Source: Pseudolachnospira sp051055405
GTDB taxonomy: Bacteria; Bacillota; Clostridia; Lachnospirales; Lachnospiraceae
Direction of reading: 5' to 3'
Assembly: GCF_051055405.1 (NCBI RefSeq)
Contig: NZ_CP167068.1
Coordinates: forward strand, 1,364,001-1,428,000
DNA: 64,000 bases
Part shown: in pieces, positions 1 through 8,479 of the stretch
Layout: each line of letters begins with the position of its first letter
How positions within the stretch are numbered: the first letter of the stretch is position 1
Notes under the pieces: model-generated
Database searches by the model: none
Seen by the model: the letters and a program-made list of their open reading frames with translations, nothing else
What the model was told of the DNA's origin: nothing
Made by a program: the position numbers and the translations under genes

Positions 1-1
1 C

Positions 2-130
2 CTTGTTACCCTGTACGGACATTTTGCCGTTGGAATCGAAGGTAAGCTTCATTGGATTGCGGGGGCTTTTACCAACGGAACGCTGCTTGTTATTACATTT
101 TTACTATATCTATCCGGACTCGGAGGTTAA
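2..130 (+). CDS. C-terminal end of an integral membrane protein (partial)
   Basis: The window opens inside a gene; the frame from base 2 runs 42 codons to TAA at 128-130. The fragment has a short polar stretch and then one hydrophobic helix ending in LYLSGLGG. The spacing of Trp, Asn-Gly and the closing Leu-Ser-Gly resembles the last helix of AGCS-type alanine/glycine:sodium symporters, but this rests on about 25 residues. It ends 6 bases before purK, so it may be co-transcribed with the purine genes. Identity is tentative. Confidence 0.5.
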   Translation, partial: LVTLYGHFAVGIEGKLHWIAGAFTNGTLLVITFLLYLSGLGG

Positions 131-136
131 GAGAAG

Positions 137-1267
137 ATGAAAAAGATAGGAATTATCGGTGGAGGACAGCTGGGAAAGATGATGATTCTGGACGGAAAGC
201 GTCTGGACACCTGGTTTTCCATTTTAGATCCCACGGAACATTGCCCGGCTCACAGCATTGCGGATTTTCATATCGTGGCGGACTTTGACGACGTGGATGC
301 GATTTTGCGGCTGGCCGAAGGGGTGGATGTAGTAACCTATGAATTCGAGCACATCAGCGTTAAGGCTCTGCAGCTTTTGGAAGAGCGGGGGCATAAGGTG
401 TACCCTAGTTCGGAGACGCTTCTTCATATCCAAAATAAATTGGTACAGAAACAGTGGTTGGCCAAACATGGAATTCCCGTGCCGGAATTTTTGCCCATCG
501 AGAGCCTGGAAGATATCTACGAGGCGGAAAGCAGATTTACGTATCCTATGATTTTGAAGACTTGTACCGGCGGTTACGATGGGAAAGGAAATGCGGTAAT
601 TGCCGGGCATGAGGACGCGAAGCGGGCTTACGAGGCGTTGGGGGCCGGCAAGCTTCCGCTGATGGTGGAAGAATGTATTGATTTTGAGAAAGAAGTTTCC
701 ATTTTGATCTGTGGCAGTGAAAATGGAGAGATGAGCGTATTTCCGGTGGCGGAAAATGTTCATAAGAACAGTATTTTGGATGAGACTACCGTGCCGGCAA
801 AGATCAGCGAGGCGTCGAGGCAGGAGGCCATGGAGGTGGCGAAAGCCTGTCTGCAGGCATTTCAGGCCTGCGGGATGCTCTGTATCGAGCTGTTTGTGAC
901 TAGGGAGGGGCATATCCTGGTAAATGAGTTGGCGCCCCGCCCCCACAATTCCGGCCATTACACCATAGAGGGCTGCTATACGTCCCAGTACGAGCAGCAT
1001 GTCCGGGCGATCTTAGGGATGCCTCTGGGAAATCCGGGGCTGATTCGTCCGACGGTGATGAAAAATTTGATTGGGGATAAGAATGGAACCGCGGATCTGC
1101 AGGGATTGGAGGAAGCGTATCGCTTCCCGAACGCGAAGATCCACATTTACGGAAAGGAAACGGTGAAAGTGGGCCGCAAGATGGGGCATATCACAGCGAC
1201 CGGAGAAAATATAGAGGAAGCTCTCGCGGAGGCCCGCGGCGCCCACGACGCGCTGTGGTTCCGGTGA
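137..1267 (+). CDS. purK: N5-carboxyaminoimidazole ribonucleotide synthase PurK
   Basis: ATP-grasp enzyme of de novo purine synthesis that carboxylates AIR to N5-CAIR with ATP and bicarbonate. The 376 residues match family length. The N-terminus has the dinucleotide-like glycine motif GIIGGGQLGKMM. The ATP-grasp domain shows KTCTGGYDGKGN near residue 140 and NELAPRPHNSGHYT near residue 265, both hallmarks of PurK. The start follows a purine-rich site (GGTTAAGAGAAG). purE begins 18 bases downstream, so substrate passes between neighbouring products. Cytoplasmic. Confidence 0.97.
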   Translation: MKKIGIIGGGQLGKMMILDGKRLDTWFSILDPTEHCPAHSIADFHIVADFDDVDAILRLAEGVDVVTYEFEHISVKALQLLEERGHKVYPSSETLLHIQNKLVQKQWLAKHGIPVPEFLPIESLEDIYEAESRFTYPMILKTCTGGYDGKGNAVIAGHEDAKRAYEALGAGKLPLMVEECIDFEKEVSILICGSENGEMSVFPVAENVHKNSILDETTVPAKISEASRQEAMEVAKACLQAFQACGMLCIELFVTREGHILVNELAPRPHNSGHYTIEGCYTSQYEQHVRAILGMPLGNPGLIRPTVMKNLIGDKNGTADLQGLEEAYRFPNAKIHIYGKETVKVGRKMGHITATGENIEEALAEARGAHDALWFR

Positions 1268-1285
1268 GAAAGAGAGGAGTAAAAG

Positions 1286-1804
1286 ATGCAAAATCCAGTG
1301 GTAGGTATTATTATGGGAAGCGATTCCGATCTTCCCGTTATGTCAAAAGCGGCGGAAATGTTAGATCAGTTGGGAGTTCCTTATGAGCTGACAATTGTGT
1401 CCGCTCATCGGACGCCGGATCGTTTGACGAAATATGCCAAGGAAGCGGCGGGACGAGGAATCCGTGTGATTATCGCCGGGGCGGGAGGCGCCGCCCATCT
1501 GCCAGGTATGGTTGCTTCTCAAACCGTACTGCCAGTGATCGGCGTTCCGGTGCAGACAAAAGCTCTCGGAGGGGTGGATTCCCTGTATTCGATTGTCCAG
1601 ATGCCTCCGGGCATCCCGGTGGCTACCGTGGCGATCAACGGCGCGTTAAACGCAGGGCTCTTGGCGGCGAAGGTTTTGGCAGTTTCAGATGAGGAACTGG
1701 CAAAGAAAGTTGCGGCCTATAGCCAGGGATTAAAGGACATGGTGGAAACGAAAGCGGAAAAACTGGAAACAATTGGTTATAAAAAATACTTGGAAGAAAT
1801 GTAG
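1286..1804 (+). CDS. purE: N5-CAIR mutase PurE (class I)
   Basis: Converts N5-CAIR to CAIR, the step after PurK. The 172 residues show the class I signatures: GSDSDLPVM at 11-19, SAHRTP at 39-44 with the catalytic His, and GAGGAAHLPGM at 65-75. Coexistence with PurK supports class I mutase rather than AIR-carboxylase activity. A clear GAGAGGAG site precedes the ATG. It lies between purK and purM with gaps under 20 bases, as expected for one transcript. Confidence 0.97.
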   Translation: MQNPVVGIIMGSDSDLPVMSKAAEMLDQLGVPYELTIVSAHRTPDRLTKYAKEAAGRGIRVIIAGAGGAAHLPGMVASQTVLPVIGVPVQTKALGGVDSLYSIVQMPPGIPVATVAINGALNAGLLAAKVLAVSDEELAKKVAAYSQGLKDMVETKAEKLETIGYKKYLEEM

Positions 1805-1816
1805 GGGGAAAGAAAA

Positions 1817-2848
1817 ATGTCGATGGATTATAAGAGAGCCGGTGTGGATATCGAGGCCGGATACCGTTCGGTAGAGTTGATGAAGGAACATGTGAAAAAA
1901 ACCATGCGTCCAGAAGTGATGGGCGGCTTGGGAGGATTTTCTGGCGCTTTTAACGCCAATGCCTTTAAAAATATGGAAGAGCCGGTGCTGCTGTCGGGTA
2001 CCGACGGCGTTGGCACCAAGCTGAAGCTGGCCTTTTTGATGGATCGCCATGACACGATTGGAATCGATTGCGTGGCCATGTGCGTCAACGATGTGGCTTG
2101 CGCCGGCGGAGAGCCGCTGTTCTTTCTGGACTATATTGCCTGCGGCAAAAATGAGCCGGAGAAAATTGCACTGATTGTAAAAGGGGTAGCGGAAGGATGC
2201 CGCCAGGCGGGAGCCGCGCTGGTTGGCGGAGAGACGGCGGAAATGCCAGGTTTTTATCCGGTGGATGAGTATGATTTGGCCGGATTTGCCGTAGGCGTTG
2301 TTGATAAAAAAGACTTGATTACAGGAGAAAACTTAAAACCGGGCGATGTTCTGCTGGGATTGGCGTCCTCCGGCGTACACAGCAACGGCTTCTCTCTGGT
2401 ACGGAAGGTTTTCCTGATGAGTGAGGAGAATCTGAACCGCTATTACGATTCCCTGGGAGATTCTCTGGGAAATGTATTGTTAGCTCCGACGAAAATTTAT
2501 GTAAAGGCTCTGAAAGCAGTGAAAGAGGCCGGCGTCACCGTGCAGGGATGCAGCCATATTACCGGCGGAGGATTTTATGAGAATGTTCCCCGGATGCTTC
2601 CGGAAGGCGTGCGCGCGCAGATCAAAAAGGACAGCTATCCGGTGCCGCCGATCTTCCAGATGCTGAAGGAAAACGGCGATATCAGCGAACAGATGATGTA
2701 CAATACCTTCAATATGGGTATCGGCATGGTGCTTGGCGTCCGAAAGGAGGACGTGGCGGCGGCGAAGGCCGCGCTGGAAGCTGCTGGCGAGACGGTCTAT
2801 GAAATCGGAGAGCTGACAGCCGGAGAGAAAGGTGTGGATCTATGTTAA
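1817..2848 (+). CDS. purM: Phosphoribosylformylglycinamidine cyclo-ligase PurM
   Basis: AIR synthetase: ATP-dependent ring closure of FGAM to AIR, the substrate of PurK. 343 residues, normal for the family. The N-terminal half contains SGTDGVGTKLKLA near residue 60 and CVNDVACAGGEPLFFLDY near residue 90; ASSGVHSNGFSLVR and HITGGGFYENVPR follow, all PurM/PurL-superfamily ATP and substrate motifs. Start at 1817 follows AGGGGGAAAG; a second in-frame ATG at 1823 is also possible. It overlaps purN by 7 bases, suggesting translational coupling. Confidence 0.97.
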   Translation: MSMDYKRAGVDIEAGYRSVELMKEHVKKTMRPEVMGGLGGFSGAFNANAFKNMEEPVLLSGTDGVGTKLKLAFLMDRHDTIGIDCVAMCVNDVACAGGEPLFFLDYIACGKNEPEKIALIVKGVAEGCRQAGAALVGGETAEMPGFYPVDEYDLAGFAVGVVDKKDLITGENLKPGDVLLGLASSGVHSNGFSLVRKVFLMSEENLNRYYDSLGDSLGNVLLAPTKIYVKALKAVKEAGVTVQGCSHITGGGFYENVPRMLPEGVRAQIKKDSYPVPPIFQMLKENGDISEQMMYNTFNMGIGMVLGVRKEDVAAAKAALEAAGETVYEIGELTAGEKGVDLC

Positions 2849-3432
2849 GATTTGGCGTCCTGGTATCTGGCGGGGGAACGAATTTACAGGCGATTTTGGA
2901 TAGCATGGATGCGGGAAAGATCACCAATGCGTCTTTGGAGGTTGTCATCAGCAACAATCCCAACGCCTATGCCCTGGAGCGGGCCAAAAGCCATGGGATT
3001 CCAGCACGGGTCGTTTCTCCGAAACATTATCCCAGCCGGGAAGCGTTCAACGATGCGTTACTGGCTGCTTTAGAAGAATACCATTTGGATTTGGTGGTGC
3101 TGGCCGGCTTTTTGGTGGTTATTCCGGAGAAGATGGTGAAGCGTTATCCCAATCAGATCATCAACGTGCATCCGTCCCTGATTCCTTCTTTTTGTGGGAC
3201 GGGCTACTATGGTCTGAAAGTGCATGAAGCGGCCTTGGCGAGAGGAGTAAAGGTAACGGGAGCTACGGTTCATTTTGTAGATGAAGGCACGGATACGGGG
3301 CCGATTTTGATGCAGAAAGCGGTGTACGTGAAAGAGGGCGATACGCCGGAAATCTTGCAGCGCCGGGTGATGGAGGAAGCCGAGTGGGTAATTTTGCCGG
3401 CAGCGATCCAAAGCCTTGCGAATCCGGAATAA
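2842..3432 (+). CDS. purN: Phosphoribosylglycinamide formyltransferase PurN
   Basis: Transfers the formyl group of 10-formyl-THF to GAR in purine synthesis. 196 residues with the loop SGGGTNLQAI near the start. The catalytic block INVHPSLIPSF holds Asn108 and His110, and VDEGTDTGPIL carries the conserved Asp. The start overlaps the purM stop. In many Firmicutes purH lies between purN and purD; here purD follows directly, so purH must be elsewhere. Confidence 0.97.
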   Translation: MLRFGVLVSGGGTNLQAILDSMDAGKITNASLEVVISNNPNAYALERAKSHGIPARVVSPKHYPSREAFNDALLAALEEYHLDLVVLAGFLVVIPEKMVKRYPNQIINVHPSLIPSFCGTGYYGLKVHEAALARGVKVTGATVHFVDEGTDTGPILMQKAVYVKEGDTPEILQRRVMEEAEWVILPAAIQSLANPE

Positions 3433-3448
3433 GAGGGAGAACAAGACG

Positions 3449-4729
3449 ATGAAGATATTGGTAGTGGGAAGCGGCGGCCGGGAGCACGCCCTGGTTTGGA
3501 AGATCGCCCAGAGCAAAAAGGTAGAAAAGATTTATTGCGCGCCAGGAAACGGCGGTATCGGCCAGTTGGCGGAATGCGTGCCCATTGGCGCCATGGAATT
3601 TGAAAAGATGGCGGATTTTGCCGAGGAGAAAAAGATTGATCTGACCGTGGTTGGCATGGATGATCCGCTGGTCGGCGGCATTGTGGATGTCTTTGAAGCG
3701 CGGGGCTTACGGGTATTTGGCCCCAAAAAGAATGCGGCGATTTTGGAGGGTTCCAAAGCTTTTTCTAAGGATTTGATGAAGAAATATCAGATTCCGACAG
3801 CGGGTTATGAGACCTTTGATTCGCCGGAAGCTGCGATGAAATATCTGGAAACAGCGGATTACCCCATCGTATTGAAAGCCGATGGACTGGCTCTTGGCAA
3901 AGGCGTTCTGATTTGCATGAACCGGGACGAGGCCATGGCCGGCGTGAAAACGATTATGCTGGATAAGCAGTTCGGCGCCGCCGGGAACCGTCTGGTAGTG
4001 GAGGAATTCATGACAGGCCGGGAAGTATCCGTGCTCAGCTTTTGCGATGGAAAGACGATCCGTCCCATGACCTCCGCTCAGGATCATAAGAGAGCGAAGG
4101 ATGGGGATCAGGGCTTAAATACCGGCGGTATGGGAACCTTTTCCCCCAGCCCATTTTATACGGAAGAAGTGGATGAATTCTGCCGGAAATACATCTACCA
4201 GGCCACGGTGGACGCCATGGCTGCGGAAGGACGTCCCTTTACCGGCGTGATCTTCTTTGGCTTGATGCTGACGGAAAAAGGGCCGAAGGTGCTGGAATAC
4301 AACGCTCGTTTCGGTGATCCCGAAGCTCAGGTGGTTCTGCCCCGAATGGAGAACGATATTGTGGATGTCTTTGAGGCTTGTATCGACGGGAAGCTGGAAC
4401 AGGTGGAACTGAAATTTACGGACAATGCCTGCGTCTGTGTGGTCTTGGCGTCCGGCGGCTATCCGGAGCACTATGAGAAGGGATACGAGATCCAGGGGCT
4501 GGAAAACTTTGACGGAAAAGAAGGCTACTTTGTGTTCCATGCGGGAAGCAAGCAAGTGGAAGATGGGAAGCTGGTGACAAACGGAGGCCGGGTCCTAGGC
4601 GTGACTGCCCTTGGCAAAGATTTAAAAGAGGCCCGCGCCAATGCTTACGCGGCGACCAAGTGGGTGGATTTTACGGATAAGTATTGCCGGTCCGATATCG
4701 GAAAAGCAATCGACGAAGTGGAAGAATAA
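3449..4729 (+). CDS. purD: Phosphoribosylamine-glycine ligase PurD
   Basis: GAR synthetase, which joins phosphoribosylamine and glycine using ATP. With the start at 3449 it has 426 residues. This ATG is preferred over one at 3416 because it follows AAGAGGGAGA, is not buried inside purN, and begins MKILVVGSGGREHAL, the canonical PurD N-terminus. The ATP-grasp domain shows KADGLALGKGV, the block around DHKRAKDGDQGLNTGGMG, and LEYNARFGDPEAQ. Last gene of the purine cluster; a strong hairpin follows at 4766-4816. Confidence 0.96.
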   Translation: MKILVVGSGGREHALVWKIAQSKKVEKIYCAPGNGGIGQLAECVPIGAMEFEKMADFAEEKKIDLTVVGMDDPLVGGIVDVFEARGLRVFGPKKNAAILEGSKAFSKDLMKKYQIPTAGYETFDSPEAAMKYLETADYPIVLKADGLALGKGVLICMNRDEAMAGVKTIMLDKQFGAAGNRLVVEEFMTGREVSVLSFCDGKTIRPMTSAQDHKRAKDGDQGLNTGGMGTFSPSPFYTEEVDEFCRKYIYQATVDAMAAEGRPFTGVIFFGLMLTEKGPKVLEYNARFGDPEAQVVLPRMENDIVDVFEACIDGKLEQVELKFTDNACVCVVLASGGYPEHYEKGYEIQGLENFDGKEGYFVFHAGSKQVEDGKLVTNGGRVLGVTALGKDLKEARANAYAATKWVDFTDKYCRSDIGKAIDEVEE

Positions 4730-4765
4730 AAAAGGATTCCTTTTGGGCTATCGGACTCTGCTATC

Positions 4766-4818
4766 AAAAGGTCTCTGTGTGAAATATTCCCATATGTTTT
4801 CACACGGAGACCTTTTTT
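4766..4818 (+). terminator. Intrinsic terminator after purD, related to the dispersed palindromic repeat
   Basis: Arms 4766-4784 and 4798-4816 pair over 19 bases with a single G-U, loop of 13 bases, followed by a T run (4813-4818). The arm core AAAGGTCTCTGTG is the same sequence that forms the outer arms of the large repeats at 50891 and 62223, so this looks like a short derivative of that element serving as the purine-operon terminator. Confidence 0.85.
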
Positions 4819-4869
4819 GCACTGGAATTCGACAGCATAACACCATAAATCATCAGCGAGGGGGATAAA

Positions 4870-5439
4870 ATGACGCCGCAAGAATTTTTGGATATCCTTT
4901 CTAGGGCCGCTATGCTGAAAACCACCTTTCGCCACTGCTATACGGAAGAAGGCCGTAGGGAAAGCGTAGCGGAGCATAGTTGGCGGATTGCTTTGATGGC
5001 GATGCTTTTATCTGGGGAAACGGAATTTCAGAGTATCGATATGAACAAAGTCATCCGCATGTGCCTGATTCATGATCTGGGAGAGGCCTTTACGGGCGAT
5101 ATTCCGACTTTTGAGAAGACCGATGCGGACATAAAAAAGGAGGACGCGTTGTTCTTTGATTGGGTGGGGGCTTTCCCTGAACCGCAAAAAAGAGAGTGGC
5201 TTGCGCTTCTTCATGAGATGGAAAGGATGGAGACGAAGGAAGCAAAAACCTATAAGGCCTTGGACAAGCTGGAAGCAGTTATTTCTCACGATGAATCGGA
5301 TATTGCGACTTGGCTTCCTCTGGAATATGACCTGCAGTTAACCTATGGCAAGGAAGAGGTGCAGTTCTCTCAATATCTCACCGCACTCAGGAAAAACATT
5401 GACGAGTGGACTAGGGAAAAAATCAAGGGATCGGATTAG
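4870..5439 (+). CDS. HD-domain 5'-deoxynucleotidase-like protein (YfbR type)
   Basis: 189-residue metal-dependent phosphohydrolase. The HD signature is complete: His36 in the AEHSWR motif, His68-Asp69 in CLIHDLGEAFTGDI, and Asp132 in ALDKLEA. The layout AEHSWR ... IHDLGE ... LDKLEA is that of YfbR/YGK1-like proteins that dephosphorylate deoxynucleoside monophosphates. Substrate here is inferred from family only. A GAGGGGAT site lies just before the ATG. It is separated from purD by the terminator and converges on the Crp-like gene, overlapping its end by 4 bases. Confidence 0.85.
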   Translation: MTPQEFLDILSRAAMLKTTFRHCYTEEGRRESVAEHSWRIALMAMLLSGETEFQSIDMNKVIRMCLIHDLGEAFTGDIPTFEKTDADIKKEDALFFDWVGAFPEPQKREWLALLHEMERMETKEAKTYKALDKLEAVISHDESDIATWLPLEYDLQLTYGKEEVQFSQYLTALRKNIDEWTREKIKGSD

Positions 5440-6059
5440 GATAGCAGGCATTGGGGCTGTAATAGCCGGATTTTTCCGTATTCCGTAGCGATCCATCCCT
5501 TTTGTCTCCATTCGGCTAACTTGCGGCTGACCGTGACTCGGCTGACCCCGGCAAAAGAAGCGATCTGTTCATGGGTATAGGAGATAACCCCGTTTTTATC
5601 AGCCTCTTGCTTTAAAAAGTGGGCGATTCGCTGTTCCGCCGGTAAAAATGCGATTTGGTTGATCTGGTCGGAGAGCATCCGCACAGTTTTGGAGAGGGAG
5701 GAGATCATCGAGAGCGCCAGATCCGGCTGCTCCCGGAAGCAAGTTAAGATTGCCTTTTTGGTAATCGGGACGATATGAGAGACTTCCAGCGCCTGTGCGG
5801 AGGTCATCCGCGGAGAACCATCGAAAAAAGACGCCTCACCGAAGATGGCGTTTTTTTGATAGATGGTCAAGGTTTTTTCAACGCCTTCCCCGGAAGTGAC
5901 AAAGATGCGGATTTTTCCCTCTTTTAAAAAATAAAACTGGCGGGCCGTCTGGCCTTCCTGATAGATGAATTCCTGGGGCAGACAGGTACGGGAGGAGGGA
6001 AGTGTTTCCGCCCAGCTTAAGAATCCTGCGGGCAAGCTTAAGAAATCATGGTCGGTCAT
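5436..6059 (-). CDS. Crp/Fnr-family transcriptional regulator
   Basis: 207 residues with an N-terminal cyclic-nucleotide-binding-like beta barrel (FYFLKEGKIRIF, FGEASFFDG) and a C-terminal winged helix containing QIASFAGVSRVTVSRKL. No cysteine cluster of the Fnr iron-sulfur type is seen, so the effector is unknown. The start at 6059 is chosen over a start at 6110 because AAGGAA precedes it and because the promoter (6092-6121) and operator lie between the two. The gene is divergent from the hydro-lyase genes at 6224 and probably controls them and itself. Confidence 0.9.
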   Translation of the reverse strand: MTDHDFLSLPAGFLSWAETLPSSRTCLPQEFIYQEGQTARQFYFLKEGKIRIFVTSGEGVEKTLTIYQKNAIFGEASFFDGSPRMTSAQALEVSHIVPITKKAILTCFREQPDLALSMISSLSKTVRMLSDQINQIAFLPAEQRIAHFLKQEADKNGVISYTHEQIASFAGVSRVTVSRKLAEWRQKGWIATEYGKIRLLQPQCLLS

Positions 6060-6091
6060 AGGAATTCCTTTCGTTTCGTTATTTCTTACTA

Positions 6092-6121
6092 ATTGTAACA
6101 TATGATACATTCTTTTGGCAA
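6092..6121 (-). promoter_or_regulatory. Sigma-70-type promoter of the Crp-like regulator
   Basis: Read leftward: TTGCCA (6121-6116), 18-base spacer, TACAAT (6097-6092). Transcription would start about 25 bases before the regulator start codon. A 16-bp palindrome sits in the spacer and overlaps the -10 hexamer, which fits autorepression. Confidence 0.6.
6094..6109. promoter_or_regulatory. Candidate Crp/Fnr-type operator palindrome
   Basis: TGTAACAT followed directly by ATGATACA is an 8+8 inverted repeat with one mismatch, the size and TGT..ACA form expected for a dimeric Crp/Fnr-family regulator. It lies between the regulator and the LeuD-like gene and inside the regulator's own promoter. Binding is inferred. 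Confidence 0.55.
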
Positions 6122-6223
6122 GCAGTATGATATTCTGAATTTGGAAGGCACGTTCCCTGAACCAGGGCGCGGATATCTTTGTGATTTTAAAATCGATAAA
6201 ATGTTCAAAAAAGGAGAGATCGT

Positions 6224-6700
6224 ATGGGAAAGATATTCCGGTTTCATCATGATGTGGACACGGATCAGATCATTGCCTCTCAGTATTTGTTGTTTCCTAC
6301 AATTGAGGAGATGAAGGGGCATACCTTTGAATCTTTGGATCCGGCGTTTCCAGAGAAAGTACAGCCAGGCGATTTTGTGGTAGCAGGCGAAAATTTTGGC
6401 TGCGGTTCTTCGAGAGAGCAGGCGCCCAGCGTGCTGAAAGCACTGGGGGTGACGGCGGTCGTGGCAAAATCCTTTGCCCGTATTTTTTACCGCAACGCCA
6501 TCAATATCGGCCTGCCGGTGATCGTCTGTAAAGAGCTTTATGACGCGGTAGAATCCGGCCAGGAGATGACGTTGTCCATGCAGGATGGGACGGTGACGGC
6601 AGGAGGAAAAACCTTTTCCTGCACGAAGCTGCCGGAAAAGATGCAGCAGATTCTGGATGAGGGCGGCCTGATCGCTTCCCTGAATCGAGAGGAGGCGTAA
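6224..6700 (+). CDS. LeuD/HacB-type hydro-lyase small subunit, copy 1
   Basis: Swivel-domain small subunit of the aconitase superfamily (isopropylmalate, homoaconitate or dimethylmalate dehydratase type), 158 residues, the usual short archaeal/clostridial form. It shows DVDTDQIIASQYL near the start and the family block NFGCGSSREQAP at about 57-68, then AKSFARIFYRNAINIGLP. The substrate-contact loop reads YLLFPT, unlike YLALKT in the second copy, which suggests different substrates. RBS AAAGGAGAG. Its large subunit starts 2 bases downstream. No leuA or leuB is adjacent. Confidence 0.88.
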   Translation: MGKIFRFHHDVDTDQIIASQYLLFPTIEEMKGHTFESLDPAFPEKVQPGDFVVAGENFGCGSSREQAPSVLKALGVTAVVAKSFARIFYRNAINIGLPVIVCKELYDAVESGQEMTLSMQDGTVTAGGKTFSCTKLPEKMQQILDEGGLIASLNREEA

Positions 6701-6702
6701 TT

Positions 6703-7953
6703 ATGGGAATGACAATAGCGGAAAAAATCATTGCGGCGGCAGCCGGAGTAAAAGAGGTAAAGGCAGGCGATATTCATACCGTGGAATTGGATCGTCTGAT
6801 GAGCAACGACGGCACCACCCATCTGACCATCGATATGTATAACCAGAAGTTGAAGCATCCCCGGATTGCCGATGTCAATAAGCTGGTTTGGATTGTGGAT
6901 CACAATATCCCCGCGGACAGTGTAAAAACAGCGGCTTCCCACAAAAAGATGCGCGACTTTGCCAGAGAACATGGAATCGCTTTCTGGGAGGGAAAAGGCG
7001 TCTGTCATCAAATTATGATGGAGAACTATGTGCGTCCCGGCGAGTTGATTTTTGGGGCGGACAGCCATACCTGTGCTTATGGCGCGCTGGGCGCTTTCGG
7101 CACCGGCGTGGGATGCACGGACTATCTCTATGCGATGGTGACGGGAAAATCATGGCTTCTGGTGCCGGAAACCCTACGTTTTCATCTGACGGGAAAACTG
7201 AAAGACGGCGTTTATGCAAGGGATTTGATTTTGACCATCATTGGGCAGATCGGCGCCAATGGGGCGAATTATAAAGCCATGGAATTTGTCGGAGACGGGC
7301 TGAAAAATCTGACCATGGGAGATCGGATTGCCATTTGCAATCTTTGCGTGGAAGCCGGCGCGAAAACCGCGCTGATGGAAGTGGATGAAGTGGCCATGGC
7401 CTACTTAAAGGAGCGGGGACGCGAGCCGAAGGCCGTGTTTACCAGCGATGAGGACGCGGTATTTGCCAAAGAGTATACCATCGACCTGAATACCATAGAG
7501 CCGATTGTGGCAAAGCCTCATTTTGTGGACAATGTGGTGCCGGCAAAAGAATCCCTGGGTGTGAAGATCAACGAAGCGTTCTTAGGTTCCTGCAACAATG
7601 GACGCCTGGAAGATCTGCGCGTTGGCGCGGCTCTCATAAAAGGGAAAAAAGTACATCCTCAGGTACGTTTCCTGGTAGTACCGGCCAGCAATGAAGTATA
7701 TCAGGATGCCATGAAGGAAGGTTTGATCGATATATTTATGGAAGCTGGTGCGATTGTGATGAACGCCAATTGCAGCGTCTGCTGGGGAAGCTGCCAGGGC
7801 GTGATCGGAGACGGCGAAGTATTGATCAGTACGGGAACCAGAAACTTTAAGGGAAGAGCCGGACATCCGAACGGCCAGGTGTATCTGGCGTCGGCGGCTA
7901 CGGTAACGGCGTCCGCCATTGCCGGAGAGATTACAACGGCGGATCGGCTGTAG
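6703..7953 (+). CDS. LeuC/HacA-type hydro-lyase large subunit, copy 1
   Basis: Iron-sulfur catalytic subunit, 416 residues, partner of the preceding small subunit. ADSHTCAYGALGAFGTGVG and the three cluster cysteines are present: one in GSCNNGRLEDLR and two in NCSVCWGSCQG. The first motif has Asn where GSCTNGR is usual, and the second departs from the common PGCSxCLG, so the active site is slightly divergent. The enzyme should add or remove water on a 2-hydroxyacid such as a malate derivative; the exact substrate cannot be read from sequence. Confidence 0.88.
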   Translation: MGMTIAEKIIAAAAGVKEVKAGDIHTVELDRLMSNDGTTHLTIDMYNQKLKHPRIADVNKLVWIVDHNIPADSVKTAASHKKMRDFAREHGIAFWEGKGVCHQIMMENYVRPGELIFGADSHTCAYGALGAFGTGVGCTDYLYAMVTGKSWLLVPETLRFHLTGKLKDGVYARDLILTIIGQIGANGANYKAMEFVGDGLKNLTMGDRIAICNLCVEAGAKTALMEVDEVAMAYLKERGREPKAVFTSDEDAVFAKEYTIDLNTIEPIVAKPHFVDNVVPAKESLGVKINEAFLGSCNNGRLEDLRVGAALIKGKKVHPQVRFLVVPASNEVYQDAMKEGLIDIFMEAGAIVMNANCSVCWGSCQGVIGDGEVLISTGTRNFKGRAGHPNGQVYLASAATVTASAIAGEITTADRL

Positions 7954-7975
7954 AGCGGAAATCAGGAGGAATACC

Positions 7976-8470
7976 ATGACAGAAGCATTGGAAGCCAAGG
8001 TATGGGTATTGGGGGATGATATTGATACGGATATCATTATTCCTACCGAATATCTGGCGTTAAAGACAATTGACGATATGAAGCCATACGCATTTTCTCC
8101 GCTGCGCCCGGAGCTGGCAGGGCAGATTGCGCCTGGGGATGTGATTGTAGCGGGAAAGAATTTTGGCTGCGGTTCTTCGAGAGAGCAGGCGCCGGAGATT
8201 ATAAAGGCCCTGGGAATCCGTTGCGTGATCGCCAAGTCCTTTGCCCGGATCTTTTTTCGGAACGCCATCAACAATGGGCTGCTTCTAATCGAGAATGACG
8301 GCGTACAGGAAGCCGTGCGGGAAGGCGATTTGATTCAGGTGGAGCCTGGAAAAGCAATCACCGCGAACGGGCAGACTTTTCCCATTGCATCCCTGCCGCA
8401 GAATCTTTTGGAGATCTTGGAGGCTGGCGGCCTGGTAAAAGCAATGCGCAAGAAAAACGGGCTGGAGTAG
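7976..8470 (+). CDS. LeuD/HacB-type hydro-lyase small subunit, copy 2
   Basis: Second small subunit, 164 residues from the ATG at 7976, which follows AGGAGGA; an upstream in-frame start at 7919 lies inside the previous gene and has no site. It shares NFGCGSSREQAP and AKSFARIFFRNAINNG with copy 1, even at the DNA level over part of this block, consistent with a tandem duplication of the pair. The specificity loop is YLALKT. Forms a pair with the large subunit at 8480. Confidence 0.88.
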   Translation: MTEALEAKVWVLGDDIDTDIIIPTEYLALKTIDDMKPYAFSPLRPELAGQIAPGDVIVAGKNFGCGSSREQAPEIIKALGIRCVIAKSFARIFFRNAINNGLLLIENDGVQEAVREGDLIQVEPGKAITANGQTFPIASLPQNLLEILEAGGLVKAMRKKNGLE

Positions 8471-8479
8471 GAGGAACCC

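Noticed and set aside
224..1000. 258-codon minus-strand frame inside purK
   Set aside because: Shadow of a conserved coding sequence; no ribosome site or family features.
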